Shown: in pieces, positions 7,550-16,267 of the stretch | Layout of the letters: every line of letters begins with the position of its first letter | Numbering within the stretch: the stretch's first letter is position 1 | Assembly (NCBI RefSeq): GCF_042652345.1 | Contig: NZ_JBHSJJ010000008.1 | Coordinates: 186,001-250,000 of the forward strand | Reading direction: 5' to 3' | Source: Negadavirga shengliensis | GTDB lineage: Bacteria > Bacteroidota > Bacteroidia > Cytophagales > Cyclobacteriaceae | Length of the DNA stretch: 64,000 nt | Program-made: the position numbers and the translations under genes | Notes under the pieces: model-generated | Told to the model about the DNA's origin: nothing | Seen by the model: only the letters and a program-made list of their open reading frames with translations | Database searches by the model: none

Positions 7550-8725
7550 ATGTGGTGGGAATATTTTTGTTTAATAGGCGTCACTTGGAGTATTATCCAA
7601 TATGGCTTTTTGTATCTTCTGTTAACATTGGGGTTCAAAAAACACGGACGGGATTCAGGAAGAGGCGACATAAGCCGAGCAGATGAAAAAAGACAGGGGG
7701 GCTTTGAAAAAGAGGAGTACGAAGGGCAAAACGATTGGCCTTCCGTAGCCGTGTTGGTACCCGCGAGGAATGAGGAATCCGTATTATCGGATTGTCTTCG
7801 GTCTTTTGAGGAACTGGACTATCCGGAAGATAAGATAACTTTTTTTTTGGCGGATGACCAAAGTGAAGACAGCACGGGGAGCATCATAGAAACATGGGTC
7901 AGGGGAGGAGCCAACCGGCAGCAAATCAAAGTGATCCCCGCAAAAGACCCAGGTATTAATGGTAAAGCCAATGCACTGGCACAGATGGTGGACCGAACAG
8001 ACGCTGGGTTTTTGCTTTTTACGGATGCGGATTGCAAGGTGCCTGCTACTTGGGTAAAATCCATGGTGGGCGCATGCGGGCCGGCTTGCGGGGTGGTGAC
8101 CGGAATGACCAAAGTAGAGGCCAAAGAATTTCTGGGGAGGATGCAGGCTTTGGACTGGTGGCTGACATTGGGCCTGGTCAAAGTGACATCCGATCTGGGG
8201 TTCAGCCTGACGGCTATGGGAAACAATATGCTGGTGAGCCGTGAAGCATACAAAGCGGCCGGAGGGTTTGACCGGGTAAAGCATCATCTTACCGAGGATT
8301 TGGCGTTGTCCGCTGCGATATCCGGAAAAGGATACCATCCTATCCATCATGTCGACCGGAGCTGTCTGGTCACCACCCAGCCGCAAAAATCCTTTTCGGA
8401 ATTGATGGGACAGCGAAAAAGATGGGTAGACGGCGTGTTTTTACTGCCGCTGTACTGGCAGGCACTCCTTATGGTACAGGTGGGCTTTTATCCGGTATTG
8501 ATAGCGCTCATGGTCGCCATGCCGTTGACGGGACTTCTTTTATGGATGGCCAAATTATCTCTCCAATCGGTTTTTATCGTCACATTTGCGTCGAAAGTGG
8601 AAACTAAAATCCCTGCGTTGGACTTATTAAGCTTTGAGTTTTATTATTGTTGTACAAGTTGGTCAACGGTAGGTTATTATTTTTGGCCTGGAAAAACAAA
8701 CTGGAAAAAAAGAAAATACGGATGA
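7550..8725 (+). CDS. Membrane GT2 glycosyltransferase (second of the cluster)
   Basis: The ATG at 7550 follows the deacetylase stop by one base; the open frame upstream lies inside the deacetylase gene. The 391-residue protein has an N-terminal membrane helix, then a GT-A domain with VPARNE, LADDQSEDST, TDADCKVP, GNNMLVSR, TEDLALS and QRKRWVDG, then three or more membrane segments. Residues about 35-60 form a charged, low-conservation linker. It has the same architecture as the GT2 at 4248 but is clearly diverged, so the two may make different linkages or act in series. The last codons overlap the tatD start as ATGA. Confidence 0.85.
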   Translation: MWWEYFCLIGVTWSIIQYGFLYLLLTLGFKKHGRDSGRGDISRADEKRQGGFEKEEYEGQNDWPSVAVLVPARNEESVLSDCLRSFEELDYPEDKITFFLADDQSEDSTGSIIETWVRGGANRQQIKVIPAKDPGINGKANALAQMVDRTDAGFLLFTDADCKVPATWVKSMVGACGPACGVVTGMTKVEAKEFLGRMQALDWWLTLGLVKVTSDLGFSLTAMGNNMLVSREAYKAAGGFDRVKHHLTEDLALSAAISGKGYHPIHHVDRSCLVTTQPQKSFSELMGQRKRWVDGVFLLPLYWQALLMVQVGFYPVLIALMVAMPLTGLLLWMAKLSLQSVFIVTFASKVETKIPALDLLSFEFYYCCTSWSTVGYYFWPGKTNWKKRKYG

Positions 8726-9504
8726 ATCTGATAGAAACCCACGCCCATATTTATTCAAAAAAGTTTGATGCTGACAGAAAGGAAGTGATCCTTCGGAGTG
8801 CGGAAAATGGGGTCAGAAAGATCTATATGCCCAATATAGACCTGTCTTCTATTGATGCCATGCTGCGTGTGGAAGAGGATTTCCCCGATATATGTGTTCC
8901 TATGATGGGACTGCATCCATGCGACGTGGACGCCGATTTTGAAAAGACTTTGTACGTGATGGAAGATTGGTTGAATAAGCGTCCGTTCGCCGCTGTGGGA
9001 GAGACGGGGATAGACCTGTATTGGGACAAGACGTACTTTGAACAGCAGCAGGAATCCCTTAAAATTCATATCCAATGGGCTAAAGAAAGGGCTTTGCCGG
9101 TGGTGCTGCATTGCCGGGAATCCATGAAGGAGACCATTGATTTAGTGAAAAATATCAATGACGATAAGTTATCGGGTATTTTTCATTGTTTCTCCGGAAC
9201 TTTGGAACAGGCCAGGGAGATTATAGACATGGGTTTTTATCTTGGAATAGGGGGCACAGTGACCTACAGGAACAGCAATATAGGGGAAGTGCTTGCAGCA
9301 ATCGGGTTGGAGAAGGTGGTTTTGGAAACCGACAGTCCTTACTTGGCTCCGGTACCGTTCAGGGGAAAAAGGAACTCACCTGAATATATTCCGCATATTG
9401 CAGGGAAAATAGCGGAGCACACATCCCTGTCCGTAGGGGAAGTGGCGGATATTACTACCCGCAACGCCATGAGAATCTTTAACCTTTCAGCAGATGAATT
9501 ATAA
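8722..9504 (+). CDS. tatD: TatD family metal-dependent hydrolase
   Basis: The 260-residue protein starts at the ATG in the ATGA overlap with the upstream gene; a longer frame adds residues with no family match. TatD motifs are visible: ETHAHIY with the metal-binding His pair, GLHPCDV, GETGID, LHCRES, GIFHCFSG and ETDSPYLAP. TatD enzymes are TIM-barrel nucleases/hydrolases involved in DNA fragment turnover and repair. The gene probably travels with asparaginase downstream (11-base overlap) and has no obvious link to the polysaccharide genes before it beyond cotranscription. Confidence 0.93.
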   Translation: MNLIETHAHIYSKKFDADRKEVILRSAENGVRKIYMPNIDLSSIDAMLRVEEDFPDICVPMMGLHPCDVDADFEKTLYVMEDWLNKRPFAAVGETGIDLYWDKTYFEQQQESLKIHIQWAKERALPVVLHCRESMKETIDLVKNINDDKLSGIFHCFSGTLEQAREIIDMGFYLGIGGTVTYRNSNIGEVLAAIGLEKVVLETDSPYLAPVPFRGKRNSPEYIPHIAGKIAEHTSLSVGEVADITTRNAMRIFNLSADEL

Positions 9505-10570
9505 AATCGTAAGGCTCAACACAGCGGCGAAAACAGAAATAGAACATGCTGTTTTGATCATATACACCGGTGGTACTTTAGGGATGGCTTATGACGAAAG
9601 CGGGGCATTGGTGCCGTTCAATTTTGGGAAAATACTGGAAAAAATCCCCAACCTGAATAACCTGAATATCAGCGTAACGGTGATTTCTTTCCCCGAGCCC
9701 ATAGATTCATCCAACATCAACCCCCAACACTGGGTGGACATGGCATACATCATTTATGAAAATTATGACACCTATGATGGGTTTATTGTGCTTCATGGGA
9801 CGGATACCATGGCCTACTCTGCCTCCATGTTGAGTTTTATGCTTAGGGGATTGAACAAGCCGGTGATATTTACCGGAGCCCAGCTTCCCATCAGTGCCAT
9901 GCGTTCAGATGCCAGGGAAAACCTGATGACCGCGCTGGAAATCGCCATATCAAAAGCCAACGGCAAACCGATTGTGCCGGAAGTGTGCATTTTTTTTAAC
10001 CATATGCTGCTAAGGGGCAACCGTGCCAAAAAGGTACAGAGCGTCCATTTTGATGCATTTGAGTCCGAGAACCATCCGGCTTTGGCGGAATCCGGAATCA
10101 TAATAGATTATAATTATGCGGCCATACGACCTTTTGAAGAAGGAAAAAAGCTCAGATACCACAATAAACTGGACAACAACGTGATGGTGCTGAAGCTGTT
10201 TCCGGGCATTACCAAGCGGGTGATAGAGAGCTGCCTGCAGATAAAAGGGTTGAAAGGAGTTGTATTGGAGACGTATGGCTCGGGCAACAGCCCGAGTGAA
10301 TCCTGGTTTATAGGTCTCATGGAAAAGGCGGTGGAAAGAGGGATACTTATTCTGAATGTTTCACAGTGCAACGGGGGCAGGGTCATACAGGGGCGCTATC
10401 AGACCAGTATGGACCTGAAAAGAGTCGGCGTGCTGAGTGGAGGGGATATTACCACAGAGGCGGCTATCACAAAAATGATGTTTCTACTGGCAAACGAATC
10501 GGAGGATAGCGAAATCAAAAGGAAATTGATCATGCCATTGGCAGGAGAAATGTCCGTATTGAGTCAATAA
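9494..10570 (+). CDS. ansA: Type I (cytoplasmic) L-asparaginase
   Basis: The 358-residue protein has both threonine motifs of bacterial asparaginases: YTGGTLGM with the nucleophile threonine at about residue 25, and HGTDTMAYSA with the catalytic Thr-Asp at about 103-104. There is no signal peptide, so it is the cytoplasmic type I enzyme that hydrolyses asparagine to aspartate and ammonia. The start ATG overlaps the tatD stop by 11 bases. The C-terminal domain includes ETYGSGN and GGDITTEAAITK, which are usual for the family. A weakly coding 160-base gap follows before the tRNA gene. Confidence 0.93.
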   Translation: MNYKIVRLNTAAKTEIEHAVLIIYTGGTLGMAYDESGALVPFNFGKILEKIPNLNNLNISVTVISFPEPIDSSNINPQHWVDMAYIIYENYDTYDGFIVLHGTDTMAYSASMLSFMLRGLNKPVIFTGAQLPISAMRSDARENLMTALEIAISKANGKPIVPEVCIFFNHMLLRGNRAKKVQSVHFDAFESENHPALAESGIIIDYNYAAIRPFEEGKKLRYHNKLDNNVMVLKLFPGITKRVIESCLQIKGLKGVVLETYGSGNSPSESWFIGLMEKAVERGILILNVSQCNGGRVIQGRYQTSMDLKRVGVLSGGDITTEAAITKMMFLLANESEDSEIKRKLIMPLAGEMSVLSQ

Positions 10571-10732
10571 GGCCAAAAAATAGAAGGATTTGAGACCCAC
10601 TTCGATACGCGGATCAATAAGGAAAAATTGTTTTGTTTATAGCATTTTTTGAATAATAAAGCACTCATTTATTTGCATGGGGTGAATTTTATAATTTTAT
10701 TTGTCGCTACAAAAGATTTCGATCTGCCCATT

Positions 10733-10820
10733 AGAGAGGTGTCCGAGCGGTCGAAGGAGCACGCCTGGAAAGCGTGTATACCCCTAAAGGGTATCGAGGG
10801 TTCGAATCCCTTCCTCTCTG
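10733..10820 (+). tRNA. tRNA-Ser (anticodon GGA)
   Basis: An 88-base cloverleaf folds with acceptor strands AGAGAGG (10733-10739) and CCTCTCT (10813-10819), discriminator G at 10820 and no encoded CCA. The anticodon stem CACGC/GCGTG encloses the loop CTGGAAA with GGA at 10767-10769, reading UCC and UCU. The long variable arm GTATACCC/GGGTATC is typical of class II serine tRNAs, and the T arm holds GGTTCGAATCC. The gene stands alone between asparaginase and the exbB operon. Confidence 0.97.
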
Positions 10821-11028
10821 CATTTCAGTTCCATCTGTGGTTCCACAGTTCTTTGAATGAGGAATTTTGTATCCTGTCATAAGGGTTAAGTTATAATCAC
10901 CCGCCCAAATGACACTATTTCCTTTCACATAAAACAAATTACAGAATCGTAGGGGGGAAAGTAGATTGAATTCTTGTTTGAGTTTGTAAGGGTTTCCAGG
11001 ATTTCTTTATAAATTATGAGAGCATCCC

Positions 11029-11060
11029 TTGCAATTTGAGCTGAAAAAATTATAACTTTA
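11029..11060 (+). promoter_or_regulatory. Possible Bacteroidota-type promoter of the exbB operon
   Basis: TTG at 11029-11031 and TAACTTTA at 11053-11060 lie 21 bases apart, close to the TTG-N19-21-TAnnTTTG consensus of the primary sigma factor in this phylum, with one mismatch in the -7 box. Transcription would begin about 11066 and leave a leader of about 55 bases before the ATG at 11120. The rest of the 299-base spacer after the tRNA shows nothing clear. Confidence 0.35.
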
Positions 11061-11119
11061 AAAACTTAATTCGAAATTAGAAACCGTTCAACCTTTAAAA
11101 GTCTATTAAAAACTACATT

Positions 11120-11917
11120 ATGAAAAAGTTAATCGCTTTATTCATGCTTTTCGGAATATTGTTTTCTCCGATGATTTCAAAAGCACAAGAAGAAACAGAA
11201 GAGGCTGATACTGTAGAGGCAGCTCCACCAGCCCAAGACCCAACACCGGTAATGGCTGATGATGATATTATCGATGAAGATCTCAGCTTTCACCAAGTCA
11301 TCAAAGACAAGTTCATCGAAGGTGATCCTACCTTTATGACCCCTGTATTGCTTTGTTTGATTTTAGGTCTGGCGGTTTCTTTGGAAAGAATCATTACTTT
11401 GAACCTATCCACCACCAATACCAAAAAATTGTTGGCTAAAGTAGAGGATGCACTGGAAACCGGAGGCATAGAAGCAGCCAAAGATGTGACCAAAAATACC
11501 AGAGGTCCAGTGGCTTCTATATTTACGCAAGGTTTGATGCGATACTCAGAGGGGATCGATATGGTGGAGAAATCCATTATTGCATATGGTTCGGTAGAAA
11601 TGGGCAGATTGGAAAAAGGATTGGTGTGGATCTCCCTGTTCATCTCCTTGGCACCAATGCTTGGTTTCATGGGTACGGTTATCGGTATGATCGGTGCCTT
11701 TGACTCCATCGAAGCAGCCGGTGATATCTCTCCATCCCTTGTGGCAGGTGGTATTAAAATCGCCCTTTTGACGACAGTTGCCGGTTTGATCGTAGCCATC
11801 ATCCTTCAATTGTTCTACAACTACTGTGTTGCCAAGATCGACTCTCTGGTAAACGACATGGAAGATGCTTCTATCAGTCTAGTAGACATTTTGGTAAAGC
11901 ACAAACTGACCAGATAA
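11120..11917 (+). CDS. exbB: MotA/TolQ/ExbB family proton channel protein
   Basis: The 265-residue protein has a signal peptide (MKKLIALFMLF...SKAQ), an acidic linker of about 45 residues, a first membrane helix (VLLCLILGLAVSLERI), a cytoplasmic helical region, and two further helices containing the signature APMLGFMGTVIGMIGAFD and KIALLTTVAGLIVAI. ExbB/TolQ pentamers surround an ExbD/TolR dimer and use the proton-motive force to drive TonB- or Tol-type work on the outer membrane. The N-terminal signal peptide plus acidic extension is a form often seen in this phylum. Three membrane genes follow in tight order, so it is the first gene of the operon. Confidence 0.9.
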   Translation: MKKLIALFMLFGILFSPMISKAQEETEEADTVEAAPPAQDPTPVMADDDIIDEDLSFHQVIKDKFIEGDPTFMTPVLLCLILGLAVSLERIITLNLSTTNTKKLLAKVEDALETGGIEAAKDVTKNTRGPVASIFTQGLMRYSEGIDMVEKSIIAYGSVEMGRLEKGLVWISLFISLAPMLGFMGTVIGMIGAFDSIEAAGDISPSLVAGGIKIALLTTVAGLIVAIILQLFYNYCVAKIDSLVNDMEDASISLVDILVKHKLTR

Positions 11918-11973
11918 AACCCGGTCAAATTGTGTTGATGTAAAGATTTCGTTAACTTTATAAACAGAAAAAA

Positions 11974-12303
11974 ATGGATACTACTGATATATTCTTATAT
12001 ACAGGGTACTTACTGATTATCATAGGGGCCGTTCTCGCTCTGCTGATGCCGTTGATCAAATCCATTGGTAATCCCAAAAGTTTGCTCAAAACGGTAGTAG
12101 GGGTGATTGCCATCGGAGCGTTGTTCTTTATCGCTTATTCCATCGCGGATAGCGAAGTAGCAGCCAAGTATGCGGCGGATCCTTTTAATATCACGCCGGC
12201 CGGTGCTAAAATGGTGGGCGGGGTATTGATAACAGTATATTGCCTGTTTATCCTTGCGATAGTAGGGATCGTATTTACAGAGTTAAATAAATTGATTAAA
12301 TAA
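11974..12303 (+). CDS. Small membrane protein embedded in the exbB/exbD operon
   Basis: The 109-residue protein has three predicted membrane helices: IFLYTGYLLIIIGAVLALLMPLI, TVVGVIAIGALFFIAYSIA and VGGVLITVYCLFILAIVGIVF. A short non-membrane stretch (DSEVAAKYAADPFNITPAGAKM) lies between the second and third. I recognise no named domain. Its position between exbB and two exbD genes (1 base before the next gene) implies it is a subunit or assembly factor of the same channel. The function is inferred from context only. Confidence 0.75.
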   Translation: MDTTDIFLYTGYLLIIIGAVLALLMPLIKSIGNPKSLLKTVVGVIAIGALFFIAYSIADSEVAAKYAADPFNITPAGAKMVGGVLITVYCLFILAIVGIVFTELNKLIK

Positions 12304-12304
12304 G

Positions 12305-12943
12305 ATGGCTAGGAAGAGAGGAAGAATGAGTCAGGAGGTAAATGCAGGGTCGATGGCGGACATCGCTTTCTTGCTTCTTATCTTCTTTCTCGTGACCACA
12401 ACCATTGCTTCGGATAAGGGTATTTTGAATATCCTGCCTCCCAAGCAAGACCCGAATCAGCCGCCTCCAGAGGTGGAGCTGAATGAAAGAAACATATTTA
12501 ACATACTGATCAATGCTAATGATCAGTTGTTGATAGAAGGTGATTTTCGGAATACTACCGAGGGTCTTTCAGATGAAATCAAAAGGTTTATCTTGAATTT
12601 CGGGAATCCTGATGAAGCGGCTATGGCCTTATTCAATAGCCTTCCGGCTTCTTTAAGGGCACTGGCAGAGAGATCATCGTCCTCTTCTGACCACCCTATG
12701 ACTGGCGGGGCTGTTGTTTCCATTAAAACAAACAGAGGTACCAGCTATGAAACTTATTTGGAGGTGCTTGACTTGGTAAAGAGGGCTTATTTTGAAATCT
12801 ATGCCGAAAGAGTAGGGCTTACCGCTGATCAGTATAGGGCGCTTACAGGCCAGACAGCCGCCGAAAAAGAGCTCCTGGACAGAGGAAAAGAAGATATTCC
12901 CATGGCGATCTCTATTGCGGAACCTGATAAAATTGGAAGCTAA
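12305..12943 (+). CDS. exbD: ExbD/TolR family protein with enlarged periplasmic domain
   Basis: The 212-residue protein has a short cytoplasmic N-terminus, one membrane helix with the proton-carrying aspartate D19 in SMADIAFLLLIFFLVTT, then a periplasmic region. The family usually has about 135-150 residues; here extra sequence of roughly 60 residues (FILNFGNPDEAAMALFNS to GGAVVSIK) sits inside the periplasmic domain. ExbD couples proton flow through ExbB to TonB or another partner. It precedes a second, shorter exbD by 2 bases, so the channel may hold a heterodimer of the two. Confidence 0.88.
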   Translation: MARKRGRMSQEVNAGSMADIAFLLLIFFLVTTTIASDKGILNILPPKQDPNQPPPEVELNERNIFNILINANDQLLIEGDFRNTTEGLSDEIKRFILNFGNPDEAAMALFNSLPASLRALAERSSSSSDHPMTGGAVVSIKTNRGTSYETYLEVLDLVKRAYFEIYAERVGLTADQYRALTGQTAAEKELLDRGKEDIPMAISIAEPDKIGS

Positions 12944-12945
12944 TC

Positions 12946-13407
12946 ATGTCAAAATTTAAAAAGAAATCCAAAGCGGATACCAATATTCCGACATCCGCAT
13001 TGCCGGACATTATCTTCATGCTGCTTTTCTTCTTTATGGTGACAACCGTACTGAGAGAGCAGGAAATATTGGTGGAACAAAAAATCCCCCAAGCGACCCA
13101 GCTTCAGAAATTGCAGAAGAAAACCTTGATTTCCTATCTTTATGTGGGAAAACCCAAGAATACAGCGTTGTATGGTTCTGAACCCAGGATACAAGCTAAT
13201 GATGTGCTGATCAACACGTCTGATATTGTCCTTTGGGTTACCCAGGAAAAAGACAAACTGTCTGAGGCAGAGCGGGATCAGATTACCATATCGCTTAAAG
13301 CAGACAGGGAAGTGAAAATGGGACCGATCAGTGACATCCAATTCGAACTTAGAGAGGTAGACGCAAGAAAACTGATGTATGCTTCTGTGGGGAGGGTTGA
13401 AAACTGA
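12946..13407 (+). CDS. exbD: ExbD/TolR family protein (second copy)
   Basis: The 153-residue protein has the standard size, with one membrane helix around D21 in SALPDIIFMLLFFFMVTT followed by a periplasmic domain ending in LREVDARKLMYASVGRVEN. It differs strongly from the preceding copy apart from the helix, so the pair is an old duplication rather than a recent one. It is the last gene of the operon; a clear hairpin-T-tract terminator lies 30 bases downstream. Confidence 0.88.
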   Translation: MSKFKKKSKADTNIPTSALPDIIFMLLFFFMVTTVLREQEILVEQKIPQATQLQKLQKKTLISYLYVGKPKNTALYGSEPRIQANDVLINTSDIVLWVTQEKDKLSEAERDQITISLKADREVKMGPISDIQFELREVDARKLMYASVGRVEN

Positions 13408-13435
13408 TAGTTAACATCAAATACAAAACAAAAAA

Positions 13436-13462
13436 GACCGCTGGCATGAGCGGTTTTTTTTT
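13436..13462 (+). terminator. Rho-independent terminator of the exbB-exbD operon
   Basis: GACCGCT and AGCGGT pair around the loop GGCATG and are followed by nine T residues (13454-13462), 30 bases after the second exbD stop. An A-rich stretch precedes the stem. Confidence 0.85.
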
Positions 13463-13511
13463 GCGCTCTTTTTATGTGTCCACAATCCTTTAAATCCATA
13501 ATTTTCATTTT

Positions 13512-13519
13512 TATATTTA
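13512..13519 (+). promoter_or_regulatory. Possible -7 element directly before nnr
   Basis: TATATTTA matches TAnnTTTG except in the last base and ends 4 bases before the ATG at 13524, so the transcript would be leaderless or nearly so. No TTG is seen at the -33 spacing. Confidence 0.25.
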
Positions 13520-13523
13520 TGGT

Positions 13524-15014
13524 ATGCAAAAAATCCTTTCCGGTATAGATGTCAAAAAGCTGGACCAACAGTACATAAAAGGCGAGGGCATTACCTCTTT
13601 TCAGTTGATGGAAAGAGCCGCCAGCACTTTTTGCGATTGGTTTGTCTCTATGTTTCCTTCCAATACCCTGGATATAGCTGTTTTTTGCGGCATAGGCAAC
13701 AATGGGGGAGATGGTCTTGCCATCTCCAGACTGTTGGCTGAAAGAGGCTACCTTGTAGCTGTTTATGTTATTGGGAATTCAGAAAAAGGATCCGCGGATT
13801 TTAAAAATAATCTTGAATTTTTGCCCGAAACTGTTCTTTTGACTGACTGGGAACCCGGCCTTGATTTTCATGCCGAAATTATAATCGACGGCATTTTTGG
13901 GGTAGGGATTAACAGGCCGTTAGAAGGAGGCTATCAGCAACTGGTGCTGGAATTAAATGAGCATAAAGGCACTAAAATCAGTATAGATGTCCCCTCTGGG
14001 CTGCCAACGGATGGGGTGTTGTCAGGTACGGCTTTCAAAGCTGATTACACCCTTAGCTTTCAATTTCCTAAGCTGTCCTTGTTGATTCCGGAACATGCGG
14101 TTTTCACTGGTGAACTTATCGTGAAAAGTATTGGGATCGATTCGTTCTATTTTGATGCATTTGACAGTCCATATTTCTTTTTTAACGGGGATGGGATTAC
14201 TGAACGGCATAGAAAATTCCATAGATTCAGCCATAAGGGAGATTTTGGCCGGGTGATGTTGGTAGGAGGCAGCTATGGCAAAATCGGGGCGATGCTGATG
14301 GCTTCTGCAGCAGCCCTCAGAACAGGTAGTGGTCTTGTATTTGCTCATGTGCCCAAATGTGGGGTAGGTATCCTGCAAACCAGTATACCTGAATTGATGG
14401 TGTCCCCCTCAGAATTTGAGGAAGAGGTGGGCGGTAAGTTTTCTTTTCCCGGATTAGACGCCCTCGGCGTGGGACCTGGGATGGGCAAGGGCCAGCGGGC
14501 AGCAGCGCTTTTGCATGACATTCTTCGGAATTTTGAAGGGCCTTTGGTGCTCGACGCGGATGCATTGAACCTCTTGTCTGATAATCCCGATTGGTATGAT
14601 TTGTTGGGTGAAAACACCGTGCTTACACCACATCTTAAAGAATTTGAACGCTTGGTGGGCCCTTGTGCGGATCACTTCGATAGAATGGAAAAAGCCCGGT
14701 TGTTTTGTCGGAATTATGGTTGCACTCTTATTTTGAAAGGGGCAAATACGCTTATCACCTTTCCTGACGGAAAGCAGGTGTTCAATGCGTCAGGATCGAA
14801 ATACATGGCCAGTGGGGGTTCCGGTGACGTGTTGACCGGGATGGTTACCTCTTTTCTCGGGCAGGGGTATGAAATTAAGAATGCGGTCCTATGCGGCGTA
14901 TTCCATCATGGCCATGCGGGCGAATTGGCGTCATCCGAAAAAAGGAGAGGGACTGTTGCTACAGATATCATTGAAGCAATTCCCAAAAGTTTTCTACATT
15001 TTGATGTCGGTTAG
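13524..15014 (+). CDS. nnr: Bifunctional NAD(P)H-hydrate epimerase / ADP-dependent dehydratase
   Basis: The 496-residue protein is a full-length YjeF fusion. Residues of about 1-215 form the epimerase (ERAAS, GIGNNGGDGLAISRLL, DGIFGVG), and about 225-490 the ribokinase-like dehydratase (GVGPGMGKG, LDADALNLL, LTPHLKEFERL, LKGANTLI, GSGDVLTGM). Together they repair the damaged cofactors NADHX and NADPHX. The ATG at 13524 lies just after the preceding operon's terminator, so the gene has its own promoter. The next gene is convergent. Confidence 0.95.
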   Translation: MQKILSGIDVKKLDQQYIKGEGITSFQLMERAASTFCDWFVSMFPSNTLDIAVFCGIGNNGGDGLAISRLLAERGYLVAVYVIGNSEKGSADFKNNLEFLPETVLLTDWEPGLDFHAEIIIDGIFGVGINRPLEGGYQQLVLELNEHKGTKISIDVPSGLPTDGVLSGTAFKADYTLSFQFPKLSLLIPEHAVFTGELIVKSIGIDSFYFDAFDSPYFFFNGDGITERHRKFHRFSHKGDFGRVMLVGGSYGKIGAMLMASAAALRTGSGLVFAHVPKCGVGILQTSIPELMVSPSEFEEEVGGKFSFPGLDALGVGPGMGKGQRAAALLHDILRNFEGPLVLDADALNLLSDNPDWYDLLGENTVLTPHLKEFERLVGPCADHFDRMEKARLFCRNYGCTLILKGANTLITFPDGKQVFNASGSKYMASGGSGDVLTGMVTSFLGQGYEIKNAVLCGVFHHGHAGELASSEKRRGTVATDIIEAIPKSFLHFDVG

Positions 15015-15063
15015 AAAACTTCAGGGAATTGCCTTAAGCTTGAAGTGTGGTACAAAATCGGGT

Positions 15064-16251
15064 TTATCCTGAATAAGAGATTCTGTATATAACTCCGGCC
15101 AGATCATCCGACACGAGAAGACTGCCGTCCTTCAGTTGGAGTACGTCCACGGGCCGGCCCCACACCTCCTGCGTGGATTCATCCAGCCAGCCCTCCGCGA
15201 AATTTTCAAGAGCCCCAACCTCAGAAGTCCCATTCAGATGGGCAGTCCTGATTTTATACCCCACTTTTTTGCTTCGGTTCCAAGAACCGTGTTCTGCAAT
15301 AAATATGGATTTATCATATTTTTCGGGAAACATATTTCCTGTGTAAAACCTCATGCCGAGAGGGGCTACATGTGCTCCTAATCTGGCTGCGGGGAATTCA
15401 TAGGCCTCCATTTTCTTACCCTTGTCGCCAAATTCAGGATCTTTTACGTCTCCTGCATGCCAATAGGGATATCCAAAATGCAGACCTTGTTCAGATGCGT
15501 GGTTCAGGGTACAGTCCGGCAGATCATCTCCCATCATGTCGCGGTTATTGTCTGTAAACCACAGTTCTTTGGTGTCAGGATGCCAGTCAAATCCCACGGT
15601 ATTTCTGACTCCATGCGCAAATATTTCAGGCTGTATATGATCACCATTGATATTGATCCTGGTGATAGAAGCAAAAATTTCGTCTTCTGATTCACAGATA
15701 TTGCATGGAGCCCCCACAGGTACATACAGGTATCCATCCGGACCAAAGGCTATAAACTTCCAACCATGATGCCCTTCGGTAGGGTACTGGTCATATATTA
15801 CTTCATAAGTGGGGTTGACCAGATTATTGCGGATATCGCTGAATCTCAGGATGCGGTTGATCTCTGCCACATATAAATCCCCATCCTTATAGGCAACGCC
15901 ATTTGGCGTGTTGAGGTCAGTAGCCAACGTGTACCTGTAGTCTGCTTTACCGTCACCGTCTTCATCTACTACGGCATATACGTTGTTTTCTCTCCTGTTT
16001 CCCACGAAGACAATGCCATCTTCTGATTGTGCGAGAGAACGTGCATTGGGAATATCCGATGCCCATATCGTTATTTCAAATCCTTGGGGCAAATTGATGG
16101 TGGACAACGGCAGGTCGGTTTCAATGGCGGCAATCGCTACCCTGTTTTTGCCGTCCTGAAGGACCAGTTTGTTTTCTGATCCGGATTCACATGAAAGCGC
16201 TGCTCCCATAATAATGATGCCCATCAGATAGTTGATGCGGTGATATTTCAT
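15064..16251 (-). CDS. PQQ-dependent sugar dehydrogenase-like lipoprotein
   Basis: Choosing the ATG at 16251 (rather than a TTG eight codons upstream) gives 395 residues and a lipoprotein signal peptide with the lipobox AALSC at about residue 21. The mature part is a six-bladed propeller of the soluble glucose dehydrogenase class: INLPQGFEITIWASD, ARSLAQSEDGIVFVGNR, HHGWKFIAFGPDGYLYV, HGVRNTVGFDWHP and IFIAEHGSWNR. Members oxidise aldoses with PQQ, but many Bacteroidota relatives have no proven substrate. It contains several Cys residues (CNICESED) not found in the canonical enzyme. It lies just after a second paralog on the same strand. Confidence 0.8.
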   Translation of the reverse strand: MKYHRINYLMGIIIMGAALSCESGSENKLVLQDGKNRVAIAAIETDLPLSTINLPQGFEITIWASDIPNARSLAQSEDGIVFVGNRRENNVYAVVDEDGDGKADYRYTLATDLNTPNGVAYKDGDLYVAEINRILRFSDIRNNLVNPTYEVIYDQYPTEGHHGWKFIAFGPDGYLYVPVGAPCNICESEDEIFASITRININGDHIQPEIFAHGVRNTVGFDWHPDTKELWFTDNNRDMMGDDLPDCTLNHASEQGLHFGYPYWHAGDVKDPEFGDKGKKMEAYEFPAARLGAHVAPLGMRFYTGNMFPEKYDKSIFIAEHGSWNRSKKVGYKIRTAHLNGTSEVGALENFAEGWLDESTQEVWGRPVDVLQLKDGSLLVSDDLAGVIYRISYSG

Positions 16252-16267
16252 TGTTTTGGTTTTTTGT

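Noticed and set aside
10829..10846. CTGTGG-TT-CCACAG hairpin after the tRNA gene
   Set aside because: The loop is too small and no T tract follows, so I do not call a terminator.
10731..10937. 68-codon minus-strand frame containing GRDSNPRYPLGVYTLSRRAP, and a plus-strand frame with EVSERSKEHAWKACIP
   Set aside because: Both are translations of the tRNA-Ser gene and its complement, a well-known source of false proteins.
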